Notes: generated by a model not told the origin, from the sequence alone. Shown: positions 26,510 through 36,418, counted from the first letter of the stretch. The stretch: 64,000 nucleotides of DNA from Shewanella sp. 1CM18E (GCF_023161665.1 NZ_JALNTW010000003.1:310001-374000); one strand, 5' to 3'. Program-made: numbers and translations.

Positions 26510-29083
26510 ATGTCTAATACTTTGGAACTGAATTCTCTCGAGGAGTTGAAGTTTCATATCAAATCTTTCGACGAAAAGCTTAATGCGCAGTTTTTAACGC
26601 TGCCAGTGCAATCGCTATTAAAGAGGCGGGCTAAGCATATAGACGAAATGTTGGTATCGTTATGGAAGACTTACCAATTACATAAAACTCCCATGTCGCT
26701 TAATGCTGTTGGAGGTTATGGCCGAAGGGCATTGCATCCTAGGTCTGACATTGATTTAGCCATCATCATTGAGCAAGAGTTAACCCCGCAACAACAAGAA
26801 CAACTATCGCTTTTCCTTACCCGCCTTTGGGACTTTGGCTTAGACATTGGCCAAACCGTTAGAACCCTACCTGAGTCTATCGACGCTGCAGCAACTGATA
26901 TTACTATTGCCACCAATTTACTGGATATTCGTTGTTTGGTTGGCGCTAAAAAGCATTCGCAAGCGATTAAAGAGCAGCTATATCAAAATGAGCTTTGGAC
27001 TAGCTTGTCTTTTTACGATGCCAAGATGGAAGAGCAAGAGCTCAGGCACAATAAAGCGCAGAACACTGCGCTGTACTTAGAACCTAATTTAAAAAACAAC
27101 CCCGGCGGCCTGCGTGATGTGCACACCATTATGTGGATTGCACAGAAGCACTTCTCATTGGCTAATGCTAACGCATTAAAAACCATTGGTTTTTTACAGC
27201 AAGATGAAGTTTACGAGCTGCTAGAAGCGTATGACTTTATTTGCCGTGTTAGGTGGGCACTTCACTGTGTGACCCAGTCACCGCAAGACGTATTGTTGTT
27301 TGAGCATCAAGCCGCGGTAGCCGAGTTTATGCAGTTTGGTCAAGGTGATAATAGCCAGTTAGCCATTGAACGTATGATGCGTCAGCTATTTCGGGCTATG
27401 ACTCGCGTGCGCGAGCTAAACCAAATTATCTGCGACTCTTTCAAGCTTGATACGCTTAATGAAACCGAGCGTGAAAACCTGCAATCTCTTGATAAATACT
27501 TCAGTGTTTGTAATGGCTTAATTGAGGTTAAATTTACTCAGGCCTTTATTGATAAACGCCAAGTGATACGCATGTTTAGGCTGATCGCAGAAAACGACAA
27601 TATCATAGGTATTGCTCCACAAACCCTTAGATTACTGCGACAAACAAGGCGTCGTTTATTAGGTGAGTTACAAGATTATCAAGGTTGCCGTGAAGAGTTT
27701 TTGGCAATTTTGGCGCACCCTAAAGGGCTGCGCAAGTCGTTAGGCTTAATGCATCGCTATGGTGTGTTAGCCGCATACTGCTCACAGTGGCATGCAATTG
27801 AAGGGCAAATGCAGTTTGATATGCACAATGCGTTCACGGTTGATGAGCACACCTTTAAAGCCATTCAGTACATTGATAGTTTTGCGCTAAATAAGAAAAA
27901 CAGCCTTACCTATAGTATTTATCAGAACTTAGGTAATCGCTTTGCTCTAGTGTTCGCCACCTTGTGTCACCATTTGTCTGGTAAGCAGGCGATTGAAAAT
28001 AGCGAATTAAGTGCGATTCAGGCTAAAGAGCTGGCTGATGAACACTTATTGAAAGGCTCAACCACTACGTTGATTTATTGGTTGGTGGCTAACCAAGATG
28101 TATTGATCAGCGCGATTCAAACTCAGGATATTAACGATCCTGATGTGATTAAGCATCTGGCAAAACTGATTGGCTCTCAAGGTAAGCTTAATGCGCTGTT
28201 TTTGTTTACTATCGCCGACATGATGGCCACGAACGAAAGTTATTGGAATGACTGGCAAGAAAGCCAATTAACCCAACTTTATATGGCTATTCGCGAAACC
28301 TTAAAGCAAGGGATTGAAAATATCTTTGAGGTGCGCACCGTTATTCGTGAAAACCAAACGGACGCGCGAGCCGCACTGTTAGCCTCAGGTGTTGATGCCG
28401 AGCGACTAACTAAGTTTTGGCAAAGTTTGCCTAATAATTTCTTCAGTGGTAATTCGGTTGAAGATATTGTCGAGATAACCGCAGGTATTTTAAAAGGTGA
28501 GCCGGGTACGACTCGGGTGCTGATAGGGCAAAACGGCGATAACGGCTTTACCAGTATTTTTGTGTACACAGAGGACAGACCGAAACTGTTTGTCGACCTA
28601 TTTAAAACCTTAGCTAGTTCTAAGCTTAAAGTGAAAGATGCGCAGATGATGCAGACCAAGAATGGTCAGGTATTAGAGATCATAAAAATATTGGATCACA
28701 AAGATGAGCCAATTGATGATGAGCCAAGGTTAGAGCAAATTGTTAAGCGTATTCATCGCGCCATCGATCAAAAAGATAAACCGAGAAAGCTATTACCACA
28801 TAGGGCACTTAAAAACTTCGATAACCCACCAGTGGTAACAGTGCTGCATACCACCAAGAAAAACCGCGCGTTGCTTAAAGTTAATACATTGGACGACCCT
28901 ATGTATTTAGAGCAGATCTGTAATCTATTATCAGAGCGAAATCTTAGTATCCATTCCGCTAAAATTAGTACTTTAGGCGAGAGCACTGAAAATGTATTTT
29001 TGGTCTCTAATGCAGATAAAACGCCTTTTGGTCACGACGAGCAATTAAAGCTGGTGGATATAATTGAAGAAGAAATTGCTTAA
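26510..29083 (+). CDS. glnD: GlnD-like PII uridylyltransferase with degenerate HD domain
   Basis: 857-residue homologue of GlnD, the bifunctional enzyme that adds and removes UMP on PII proteins in nitrogen control. The nucleotidyltransferase motif is intact: GGYGRRALHPRSDIDLAI with G68/G69 and D80/D82, followed by LEPNLKNNPGGLRDVHT. The HD region aligns through FTVDEHTF but the expected FHDIAKG reads CHHLSGK (H487, H488), the later DHS reads ENS, and the RQH position reads ANQ. Several metal ligands of the uridylyl-removing centre are therefore lost. Two C-terminal ACT domains are present (GFTSIFVYTEDRPKLF, ALLKVNTLDDPMYLEQI). The gene is not next to map, dapD or rpsB as canonical Shewanella glnD is remembered to be, so it could be a paralogue. 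It is followed after 74 bases by a HAD gene. Confidence 0.88.
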   Translation: MSNTLELNSLEELKFHIKSFDEKLNAQFLTLPVQSLLKRRAKHIDEMLVSLWKTYQLHKTPMSLNAVGGYGRRALHPRSDIDLAIIIEQELTPQQQEQLSLFLTRLWDFGLDIGQTVRTLPESIDAAATDITIATNLLDIRCLVGAKKHSQAIKEQLYQNELWTSLSFYDAKMEEQELRHNKAQNTALYLEPNLKNNPGGLRDVHTIMWIAQKHFSLANANALKTIGFLQQDEVYELLEAYDFICRVRWALHCVTQSPQDVLLFEHQAAVAEFMQFGQGDNSQLAIERMMRQLFRAMTRVRELNQIICDSFKLDTLNETERENLQSLDKYFSVCNGLIEVKFTQAFIDKRQVIRMFRLIAENDNIIGIAPQTLRLLRQTRRRLLGELQDYQGCREEFLAILAHPKGLRKSLGLMHRYGVLAAYCSQWHAIEGQMQFDMHNAFTVDEHTFKAIQYIDSFALNKKNSLTYSIYQNLGNRFALVFATLCHHLSGKQAIENSELSAIQAKELADEHLLKGSTTTLIYWLVANQDVLISAIQTQDINDPDVIKHLAKLIGSQGKLNALFLFTIADMMATNESYWNDWQESQLTQLYMAIRETLKQGIENIFEVRTVIRENQTDARAALLASGVDAERLTKFWQSLPNNFFSGNSVEDIVEITAGILKGEPGTTRVLIGQNGDNGFTSIFVYTEDRPKLFVDLFKTLASSKLKVKDAQMMQTKNGQVLEIIKILDHKDEPIDDEPRLEQIVKRIHRAIDQKDKPRKLLPHRALKNFDNPPVVTVLHTTKKNRALLKVNTLDDPMYLEQICNLLSERNLSIHSAKISTLGESTENVFLVSNADKTPFGHDEQLKLVDIIEEEIA

Positions 29084-29157
29084 TATTGATAGAGCCGACA
29101 GCCACTGTTAGCGCTGATACAATACTGGTTTTCAGTTAATAGGTTGAATAAATAAGC

Positions 29158-29847
29158 GTGAAGTTGGCTCTATTTGATTTTGATGGCACTTTAACCAATA
29201 AAGATATGTTCACTAAGTTTATCTTTTTCTCGGCTACGCCTGTGCGGCTCTTACTAGGCATAATCTTTATGTCGCCGCTTTACCTGCTTTACAAAATGGG
29301 TGTTATTCCTGCCCGTAAGCTTAGACCTTTTGTGAGTTACTGTGCGTTTGCAGGTCGCGACAAGCAAGAGGTTGAGCGGCTTGGTGTTGAATACGCTACT
29401 AAAATTATTCCACGCTATCTGCGCCCTGAAATGCAACACACCCTCAAACAGCATCAGGCTGAAGGCACAAGTATCGTTGTGGTTTCTGCCTCGTTAGATC
29501 TCTACCTTAAGCCTTGGTGTCAGATTATGGGGTTAGAGCTGATCTGCAGTGAAATGGCAACCAAGCAAATTGCTAAACAAGAGCAGATGCAAGCGCTTAA
29601 TCAAGAACTAAAACAAGAACTAAAACAAGAACTAAAACAAGAACTAAATCAAGAGCTGAAAAATAGCCGTTACACCGGATTCTATGTTGCGGGCGACTGC
29701 AGTTGTGAGGTTAAGGCGTCTAAGGTATCTGAGCGTTTTAACCTTACTGATTACAGTTGCATCTACGCCTATGGCGATACTAAAGAAGATTTAGCCATGC
29801 TAGCCATTGCAGATAAGGCTTATATGCAAGGTGTGAGGCAATATTGA
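29158..29847 (+). CDS. HAD-IB family phosphatase with a repeat insertion
   Basis: 229-residue HAD hydrolase of the phosphoserine-phosphatase-like IB subfamily, starting at GTG 29158. Motif I is FDFDGTLTNKDMF, motif II is VVVSASLDLYL, and motif III is AYGDTKEDLAML. The cap has a hydrophobic segment (LLLGIIFMSPLYLLYKMGV) that may touch the membrane, as in related proteins. Between LICSEMA and RYTGFYVAGDCS, where relatives have a short loop, there is a Gln/Glu/Leu/Lys insertion coded by a 12-bp tandem repeat. The insertion is in frame and probably an exposed helix. It may be co-transcribed with the GlnD-like gene. Substrate unknown. Confidence 0.85.
   Translation: MKLALFDFDGTLTNKDMFTKFIFFSATPVRLLLGIIFMSPLYLLYKMGVIPARKLRPFVSYCAFAGRDKQEVERLGVEYATKIIPRYLRPEMQHTLKQHQAEGTSIVVVSASLDLYLKPWCQIMGLELICSEMATKQIAKQEQMQALNQELKQELKQELKQELNQELKNSRYTGFYVAGDCSCEVKASKVSERFNLTDYSCIYAYGDTKEDLAMLAIADKAYMQGVRQY
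29602..29661 (+). repeat. 12-bp in-frame tandem repeat within the HAD gene
   Basis: Five copies of CAAGAACTAAAA, the first three identical and the last two with one and two changes. They encode (Gln-Glu-Leu-Lys/Asn)x5. Period divisible by three keeps the frame when copies are gained or lost. Confidence 0.95.
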
Positions 29848-30052
29848 ATCGAGTAACCAATTGTACTTATTGGCTATTAGTTAGATTAAACCCGTTGGTT
29901 ACCAGATGCAGTAATTGCGTAGAATGGCTCGGCTAAAGGCTAGTCGATTGTCGATTATGGCTCGCGACTAGTTTAGTGAGTAAATTTGTAATAACGATAA
30001 GCTTAATTGGCATGGATATCGTTATTGATTAAAGTTATCAGGGAGTTTGATC

Positions 30053-30670
30053 ATGATAGGGAAGTTTTTCATTTCATTTTTGGTTATTTGCAGTTATATG
30101 CTGATACCGTTCCCCATTGCATTGGCAATGAGAGAAATATTTTTTCTGCCAGACTCATACATTATAGGTTTAGTCATTGCGTTCGTTATTGGCTTCATTC
30201 CACTTATGCTATTTGTATCGAGTAAGGTGTTTCTGTTTCCGGCAAAGCACAGTCAATCGATATCTAAAACTGAGTTGGTGAAGCAAATTTCAAATCTTAA
30301 AGTAAAAGATTGCTTGTTTACTGTTGAGCAGCGAGACGATTGTTTGGTGCTCACGTCGCCTTATATGGATGCTAAATTTATTTCGTTATTTAAGGCGCAA
30401 AAAATCAGTAAAAGCTATTACATGAAGCTATGGTTTGATGAAAGTAAGCATCGAGTAAGGTTTAAAGATCATTTAGTTTCAAGCTCAGCGGTATTGGGTG
30501 TAGGTGGTTTCTCATTCAATATGAGCGCGCAAACCGGTTATGTAACGAGCCAAATATTTCTGTTAGACAGTAGCGCTAAACTCGTCAGATTTAGCAATGC
30601 AGAGTTACATAAAGCCTTAATCGAGGTCGTTACCGCAAATGGTTGGGATCTGAATTTAAAAATGATTTAA
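30053..30670 (+). CDS. Membrane protein of unknown function (205 aa)
   Basis: ATG at 30053 is preceded by GGGAG, supporting this start over a TTG two codons earlier. Two N-terminal membrane helices (FFISFLVICSYMLIPFPIALAM and YIIGLVIAFVIGFIPLMLFV) are followed by a cytosolic alpha/beta region from residue 60 with a conserved-looking VGGFSFNMSAQTGY segment. No family recognised. Monocistronic with a downstream terminator. Function cannot be given. Confidence 0.65.
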   Translation: MIGKFFISFLVICSYMLIPFPIALAMREIFFLPDSYIIGLVIAFVIGFIPLMLFVSSKVFLFPAKHSQSISKTELVKQISNLKVKDCLFTVEQRDDCLVLTSPYMDAKFISLFKAQKISKSYYMKLWFDESKHRVRFKDHLVSSSAVLGVGGFSFNMSAQTGYVTSQIFLLDSSAKLVRFSNAELHKALIEVVTANGWDLNLKMI

Positions 30671-30677
30671 TCATGTT

Positions 30678-30706
30678 AAAGCCAGTCTATGCTGGCTTTA
30701 TTTTTA
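30678..30706 (+). terminator. Rho-independent terminator
   Basis: Stem AAAGCCAG / CTGGCTTT followed by ATTTTTATT, 8 bases after the stop. Confidence 0.8.
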
Positions 30707-30960
30707 TTACCTGATACCTGTTATTCGCTATTGCTGCTCGTCTGCTCACCTTAAATGTAAATCCATTCTTTTAGTGGTACTTATCTCTCGTGTTTATATG
30801 TAGTTTGTTGTGTATTTGATGCTATATTTTTAGCGCTGTTGCCATGTTGTTTGTTATAGGTTGTGATTGGGTGCGCATACTTTGCACGACGCAAGAGCGA
30901 TACTGCGAGATAAGTCTTCCTTGCATAAAGATAAAACCGGAGGCAAGCCCGACCTTGGTA

Positions 30961-30973
30961 TAACAAGTTGTTA
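30961..30973. promoter_or_regulatory. Small palindrome upstream of the CstA-type gene
   Basis: TAACAA-G-TTGTTA is a perfect 6-bp dyad 60 bases upstream of the start, within a 360-base region that otherwise shows only an AT-rich leader. It could be an operator; no known regulator is matched. Confidence 0.25.
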
Positions 30974-31033
30974 CTTGACCAAATTCCTTTAGTGAACAAC
31001 ACTCGATGCTCAACATATACCCTACAAATATGG

Positions 31034-32515
31034 ATGATTATAAAAATGCTAATATTCTTAATTTGTATTGCAGCATTACTGCTCGCATACAAGTTCTACA
31101 GTCCCTTTGTAGAACGCCAAGCTGGAATAGATCCAAACGCAAAAACGCCACAAGCAAGATTTGAAGACGGTGTCGACTATGTCGAAGTTCACCCTGTTAA
31201 AGCTTACTTAATTCAGTTTCTTAACGTTGCTGGCGTGGGGCCTATTTTCGGGCCAATTCTGGGTGCGTTATATGGCCCCATTGCACTGGTATGGATTGTT
31301 CTTGGTAATATCATTGGCGGTGCAGTTCACGACTACTTCTCTGGTGTGTTAAGTATTAAAGAAGACGGTAAAAGCTTGCCTGAAATCGCAGGGCATTACT
31401 TTAACGTTTACTTTAAAGGAGTTATGTTAATTTTTACTGCCATGCTACTGTTTTTTGTTGGTGTGGTATTTATTATGAGCCCAGCAGGGCTGCTGAGTAA
31501 CCTTGATTATTTTGAAGGCACAATCTTAGCTAACAATACCTTTTGGGTATTGGTGATTTTAGGTTACTACTTCTTAGCGACTATGCTACCTATCGACAAA
31601 ATCATTACTAAGCTTTACCCAATATTTGGTTTATTAATGATTGTTATGACGGTATCAATTGCCGTGGCACTGCTAATTAGTGCACCGCAGTTACCTGAAA
31701 TGGGCGATATATTTGCCTACTTTGACCATAGTCATTACAACAACGATCTATTAGAGCCAAACCCAGACGGTTTGCCAGTATGGCCTTTATTATTTGTCAC
31801 CATTACTTGTGGTGCAATTAGTGGCTTCCATTCAACTCAGGCACCGATAATGGCGCGCTGTTTAACTAACGAAAAATATGTTCGCCCAGTGTATTATGGC
31901 GCAATGATGTCTGAAGGCATTGTGGCATGTGTATGGGCAACAGCGGGTATTGCAGCGTTCCCAGGTGGTTATGCTGAGCTGAAAAGCATTCTAGATGCGG
32001 GCGGCCCTGGGCTTGTGGTTAACCAAGTTGCGACAACTTACCTTGGTGTTGCGGGTGGTATTATGGCGATTATTGCGGTGGCGATTTTCCCTATCACCTC
32101 TGGCGATACAGCCTTTAGATCTTTACGTCTAACGATTATTGATGCATTTAAGATCCCGCAAAGCTTGAGAAACCGCTTATTCTTAGCAATTCCAATCCTA
32201 ATCATTGCTTACTTTATGACTAAGATTGATTTCTCGTTAATCTGGCGCTACTTCGCGTTCTCAAACATGCTGCTTTCAACTAGCGTATTGTGGCTAGCAA
32301 CTAAGTACCTGTTTGATAGGGGCACCTTCCATTGGATTGTGAGTTTGCCTGCTATTGTGGGGACTTGTGTCACGGTATCTTACATCGTCACAGCTGGTAT
32401 CGGCTTAGGGTTACCGCAATCACTGAGTCAACCTGTTGGCATCGCCGTGGGTATTGTATGTTTGATAGCACTGATTATGGCGCACAATAAGCGTAAAGCG
32501 GTTAGTCAGCCATAG
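31034..32515 (+). CDS. Short CstA-family carbon-starvation/peptide transporter
   Basis: 493-residue inner-membrane protein with about 14 hydrophobic segments. CstA-family hallmarks: GVDYVEVHPVKAYLIQFLNVAGVGPIFGP, WIVLGNIIGGAVHDYFSG, EDGKSLPEIAGHYF, ITCGAISGFHSTQAP and the SGDTAFRSLRLTI motif. Classical CstA and BtsT are about 700 residues; this belongs to the shorter type that lacks the C-terminal extension. Family members take up pyruvate or peptides under carbon limitation. Start could be ATG 31034 or ATG 31046; neither has a strong ribosome site. Single gene with downstream terminator. Confidence 0.88.
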   Translation: MIIKMLIFLICIAALLLAYKFYSPFVERQAGIDPNAKTPQARFEDGVDYVEVHPVKAYLIQFLNVAGVGPIFGPILGALYGPIALVWIVLGNIIGGAVHDYFSGVLSIKEDGKSLPEIAGHYFNVYFKGVMLIFTAMLLFFVGVVFIMSPAGLLSNLDYFEGTILANNTFWVLVILGYYFLATMLPIDKIITKLYPIFGLLMIVMTVSIAVALLISAPQLPEMGDIFAYFDHSHYNNDLLEPNPDGLPVWPLLFVTITCGAISGFHSTQAPIMARCLTNEKYVRPVYYGAMMSEGIVACVWATAGIAAFPGGYAELKSILDAGGPGLVVNQVATTYLGVAGGIMAIIAVAIFPITSGDTAFRSLRLTIIDAFKIPQSLRNRLFLAIPILIIAYFMTKIDFSLIWRYFAFSNMLLSTSVLWLATKYLFDRGTFHWIVSLPAIVGTCVTVSYIVTAGIGLGLPQSLSQPVGIAVGIVCLIALIMAHNKRKAVSQP

Positions 32516-32610
32516 CTTTGGATATCTCTCCTGTAAATGAGGTGTTGATATAAGCCTCTGACAAGAGAGCTGGGTATTACGTCTAGGCATGATTGAATGA
32601 TTGTCATCAC

Positions 32611-32636
32611 AAAGGCTGCAGTTTGCAGCCTTTTTT
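32611..32636 (+). terminator. Terminator after the CstA-type gene
   Basis: Stem AAAGGCTGC / GCAGCCTTT with a short loop and six T. Confidence 0.85.
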
Positions 32637-32835
32637 ATGGTCGCAGATCCATCCTAAATAACGCTACTTGTAAATCCTCTATAATTAAATTGTCACATTC
32701 AACTAGGAACAAACCTTTTTAAGTTCGTTAATACCAGTTTTTATGGCTTTACTAGAGTAATTACTTGATTTTATTTTCAAGCCAAGTAGCTTGGCATTGA
32801 AAGGTTACTCTAATATTCGACGACAAAGGCGGCTT

Positions 32836-33900
32836 ATGGATAGACAGTATTTTTCTGTAAAACCCCAAGACGAAGGGCTGTTTGATATCAATAGTCGCCA
32901 GCGAGTATTGAAATTTATCCTCATAGTGTCACTAATAACCTTTCTTCCTCTAAGCATCAAAAACTTCGTGATTGGTGAGACATTACTTGCAAGTTTCCTG
33001 GTCGCTTTCGAGTTGGTGTTACTGATTGAAATTATTGCGGTGCTGCGCTTAAAGCACAGCCTATGGGGTTATAAACCGTCATTGTTTTTCCTGAGTATCT
33101 CAATGGTGATGACGGTAGATAGTTTTGGCACTTTAGGTACTTACTGGGTATTTCCGGTGGTGGTCACTGTGGTGTTTTTAGTGCCTCAAAAATTGGCATT
33201 AATCACCAACGGCGTGATTATTGTGGGCAGTATTTTCACGGTTATTCCTCATCAAGAGCCTATGGTGACTCTGCGCTTTATTTTAGCGCTATTGTTTAGT
33301 GTTTCTATTGCTCATTGCGTGGTTGAAACCCTACGTCAGCTGCAATCTAAACTCAGTTATTTATCGACTCGAGACTCATTAACCGGGGCGTTAAATCGGC
33401 ATCAAATGGAGAACAGTCTACAAGCTGCGACAGACTTAGCTGCTCTTGGTCAGCAAACCTGTATTGCGATTATCGACATAGATTATTTTAAAAAGGTGAA
33501 TGATCTACATGGTCATGATGTTGGTGACCAAGTGATTAAATCTGTGGTTGAATTGGTTAACAGTAATAGTCGCCAAACAGATTTACTATTTCGCTTAGGA
33601 GGTGATGAGTTCTTATTACTGTTTGATAATACCAAGCAAGAAAGTGCGCTTAAACTTACGCAAAATATTCGCAATAAAACCATTGCAGGTTTGGCAATAC
33701 AATGTCCGCAAATAGCCGAAGTGACACTCAGCATAGGTATTGCTCAGTCAATAGCTAATGAAACAAGTGAAGTGTGGGTAAAACGTGCTGACATGGCGCT
33801 TTACGCGGCTAAAAAGGCGGGTAGAAATCAGGTTAAAGTGAGTGTGATTGGCGAATATTCCGCAGATAAATTAGTTAATATTCAGTCTGCTGCAAAATAG
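32836..33900 (+). CDS. Membrane GGDEF diguanylate cyclase
   Basis: 354-residue signalling enzyme that makes cyclic di-GMP. ATG at 32836 follows AAAGGCGG; a TTG 15 codons earlier has no such signal. Residues 20-175 carry about five to six membrane helices (ILIVSLITFLPLSI, LVAFELVLLIEIIAVL, VFPVVVTVVFLVP). The GGDEF domain starts at STRDSLTGALNRHQM and holds RLGGDEFLLLF with an intact catalytic signature, plus ADMALYAAKKAGRN. No obvious inhibitory RxxD five residues before the signature. No dedicated sensory domain other than the membrane part. Free-standing gene. Confidence 0.92.
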   Translation: MDRQYFSVKPQDEGLFDINSRQRVLKFILIVSLITFLPLSIKNFVIGETLLASFLVAFELVLLIEIIAVLRLKHSLWGYKPSLFFLSISMVMTVDSFGTLGTYWVFPVVVTVVFLVPQKLALITNGVIIVGSIFTVIPHQEPMVTLRFILALLFSVSIAHCVVETLRQLQSKLSYLSTRDSLTGALNRHQMENSLQAATDLAALGQQTCIAIIDIDYFKKVNDLHGHDVGDQVIKSVVELVNSNSRQTDLLFRLGGDEFLLLFDNTKQESALKLTQNIRNKTIAGLAIQCPQIAEVTLSIGIAQSIANETSEVWVKRADMALYAAKKAGRNQVKVSVIGEYSADKLVNIQSAAK

Positions 33901-33988
33901 CTAACACTTGCCATAAGGTTAGCAGTAGTAAAATCATGATTGCAGCAAATCCTATCAGTGCTAGCAAAACAGCCTCCAGCTTATCAAA

Positions 33989-34011
33989 TAAGGCCAGCTA
34001 GGCTGGCCTTA
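33989..34011. terminator. Bidirectional terminator
   Basis: Stem AAGGCCAGC / GCTGGCCTT with a 3-base loop between converging GGDEF and TonB-receptor genes. Confidence 0.75.
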
Positions 34012-34021
34012 CTGCGCAGTT

Positions 34022-36388
34022 TTATAAGCTAAATTCACCACGTAAGGTTAAGGCAAAGTGTCTTGGCTCACCTAAAGCCGGGGTACGGGTAAAGTTATTG
34101 GTAATGTACTCTTCATCAAATAAGTTGTTACCTTGCAGGTAAATCCCCACAGTTTGCCACTCATAACCAATTTGCATATTCACCAGAGTGCGGCTGTCGT
34201 TGTAGGGATCAAATAGCTCATCGCCCTCTTTGTAACCTTCACGGTATGGATCAACCTTAACCGGTGCGCTTTGGGCATAGTTGGCATTCACGTTAGCAAA
34301 AATACCATTGTCAGCGCTGTAAGTAGCGCCAACATTACCTGTCCACTCTGGTGCGGTAAATTGACGACCGGATAAGTCATTAACTATCGGTGTCGTTTCA
34401 GTAGGAATAGTGATCACAAAGTCAGTAAACTCGGTCTTTGACTGGCCCACTGCAGCATATAGCGTGAGCTCATCAGTGACTTGGTAGTTCAGCTCAAGCT
34501 CAAAACCTTGCACGGTTGATTGACCTGCATTGACGGTTTCATTGTCATAACGGTTAGGTGAGAGCTGCACGTTCACTTGTTGGTCACGCCAGTCGACATA
34601 AAACAGGTTAGCATTGGCAATGAGGTCGCCGTCTAACCAAGTGGAGCGCAGCGATAGCTCATAGTTATCAGTGTATTCAGGGTCGTACTCAAACACATCA
34701 CCACGAGCGTTATTAATACCTACACCTCCTGAGCGATAGCCTTTTTGGTATGAAAAGCTAGTAATGAGATCTTCAGTCCAGTGATAGCTCACACCTAGCT
34801 TAGGCAAGATAGTATTAAAATCATTTTCAATTTCGGGAGTCGTTGTTGAGGCACTAGCCGCTAAATCATAAAACTGCTGGTTAATACCGGCGATTAACGG
34901 GGAAATACCTTCATAAGGTGTGCCAATATAGCTGGCTGGATCGGGTATTTTATCCGCATTTAAAATAATATATTGGGCATCATTTTGTGTTTGTTGCTTT
35001 TCATGATCAAAGCGAATACCACCAAAAACGTCCCATTTTTCCGTTATACTCCAAACAGCATCTGCAAATAACGCATAGCTTGAAATTGTCTGCTGTGACG
35101 AGGTTAACGCACTTGTGTGAGCAGGATTAAACTCGGCATATTGGCCAACCACTAAATCTGCAATAGGTTGGCTGAGCCCGTATCTTGCTTGCAATATATC
35201 GCTGGTGAGGCCTAAACGGTTTAGCTTCAAATTACTTAAACCGTTAGACTGGTCATCGACATCAGTATTGAAGTAATAAGCGCCGATAATACCGCTAAAG
35301 TCATCGTATTCAAAAGTCAGTCTTAGCTCTTGGCTGAGTGAGTCAGTGGTATTGTTGTAGTTAGAAATACTGCCAGTATCCTCAGGAAATTCACTGCCCT
35401 CTATCGCTAAGAAGTCTGAATCCCAAGTAAAGCGAGTATCGACACTAGACCAAGTTGTATATGAGCCTAGCGACCAATAATCGTTTAAGTCGTAATTTAG
35501 CTCCAATACTATTATGTCGGCATCGACGGTCTCTTTTCTTTCATCGTTATTGTAGACATAGCGATTTTCAAATGGGTTTTGACCTTGAGCAATTTCTACC
35601 GCGGTATGGCCATAATCACTATTGCTGCGGGTATAGCCTAGTTGAGCTGAAAACTCAGGCAGTGCCGATGGTTGATACAGTAACTTTAATCGATAAGTGC
35701 CGTCGTCACGATAATCGGCAGGTTCATGGCGAACTAAGTTGTCAATATAGCCGTCAGTTTCTTTCTTTTCACCACTAAAGCGGAATGAAAGCTCATCTTC
35801 AATAAGGCCACCACCAATGGCGACGCCAATTTCTCGTTGACCGTATTCGCCCACTGTTAACTGGTACTTTCCTTGCCAATCTTGAGTTGGTGCTTGGGTG
35901 GTCATGATCACCGCGCCTGCTAACGCGTTACGACCTTGCAACGTCGATTGTGGGCCGCGTAAAATTTCAACTTGCTTAGCGTCCCAAGTTGAAAACCCGC
36001 CGCCATAAATCATCCGCTCAGGCAAAGGGGCGCCATCGACATACACGCTTGCTAAAAAGCTGTTGCCACCACCTGATACATTAAAGCCATCGATACCACG
36101 AATGCTAAAGCTACGGTTACCAGTAACTTGAGCGTTTGCGGTATTGATTATTACATCGCGAAAATCATTAATATTTTCTTGCTCTAACTGCTTTTCGGTA
36201 AGCACAGCAACACTGGTTGTAGTATCTTGTACAGTGCGGGCTATTTTCTGACCAGTAACCATGATCCGCTCAATATCACTGGTATCGGTAGCATTATCTG
36301 CTGCAGCAGATAAACAGGTTAGTGAGGCCGGAATGAGTAAACCAAAGCGAATTGCGCTGGCAATAGGGGTTAAGTTAGGAGATCGCAT
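34022..36388 (-). CDS. TonB-dependent outer-membrane receptor (siderophore type)
   Basis: 788-residue receptor. Signal peptide ends near LTCLSAAA; the TonB box region follows with IERIMVTGQKI. The plug domain contains SFSIRGIDGF, SVYVDGAPLPERM and VEILRGPQSTLQGRNALAGAV, and the rest is a 22-strand-type barrel ending with HFALTLRGEFSL and the usual terminal Phe one residue before the end. It diverges from a DUF3325/DUF3649/PepSY operon, a set typical for ferric-siderophore uptake, and Fur-like boxes lie in between. The ligand is therefore probably a ferric siderophore; identity unknown. Confidence 0.92.
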   Translation of the reverse strand: MRSPNLTPIASAIRFGLLIPASLTCLSAAADNATDTSDIERIMVTGQKIARTVQDTTTSVAVLTEKQLEQENINDFRDVIINTANAQVTGNRSFSIRGIDGFNVSGGGNSFLASVYVDGAPLPERMIYGGGFSTWDAKQVEILRGPQSTLQGRNALAGAVIMTTQAPTQDWQGKYQLTVGEYGQREIGVAIGGGLIEDELSFRFSGEKKETDGYIDNLVRHEPADYRDDGTYRLKLLYQPSALPEFSAQLGYTRSNSDYGHTAVEIAQGQNPFENRYVYNNDERKETVDADIIVLELNYDLNDYWSLGSYTTWSSVDTRFTWDSDFLAIEGSEFPEDTGSISNYNNTTDSLSQELRLTFEYDDFSGIIGAYYFNTDVDDQSNGLSNLKLNRLGLTSDILQARYGLSQPIADLVVGQYAEFNPAHTSALTSSQQTISSYALFADAVWSITEKWDVFGGIRFDHEKQQTQNDAQYIILNADKIPDPASYIGTPYEGISPLIAGINQQFYDLAASASTTTPEIENDFNTILPKLGVSYHWTEDLITSFSYQKGYRSGGVGINNARGDVFEYDPEYTDNYELSLRSTWLDGDLIANANLFYVDWRDQQVNVQLSPNRYDNETVNAGQSTVQGFELELNYQVTDELTLYAAVGQSKTEFTDFVITIPTETTPIVNDLSGRQFTAPEWTGNVGATYSADNGIFANVNANYAQSAPVKVDPYREGYKEGDELFDPYNDSRTLVNMQIGYEWQTVGIYLQGNNLFDEEYITNNFTRTPALGEPRHFALTLRGEFSL

Positions 36389-36403
36389 GCTTTATTGTCC
36401 AAA

Positions 36404-36418
36404 TGATAATGGTTGTTA
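36404..36418. promoter_or_regulatory. Fur-like box near the receptor start
   Basis: TGATAAT-G-GTTGTTA resembles the 7-1-7 Fur consensus: the left half is perfect and the right half matches 4 of 7. It lies 15 bases upstream of the TonB-receptor ATG. Confidence 0.5.
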
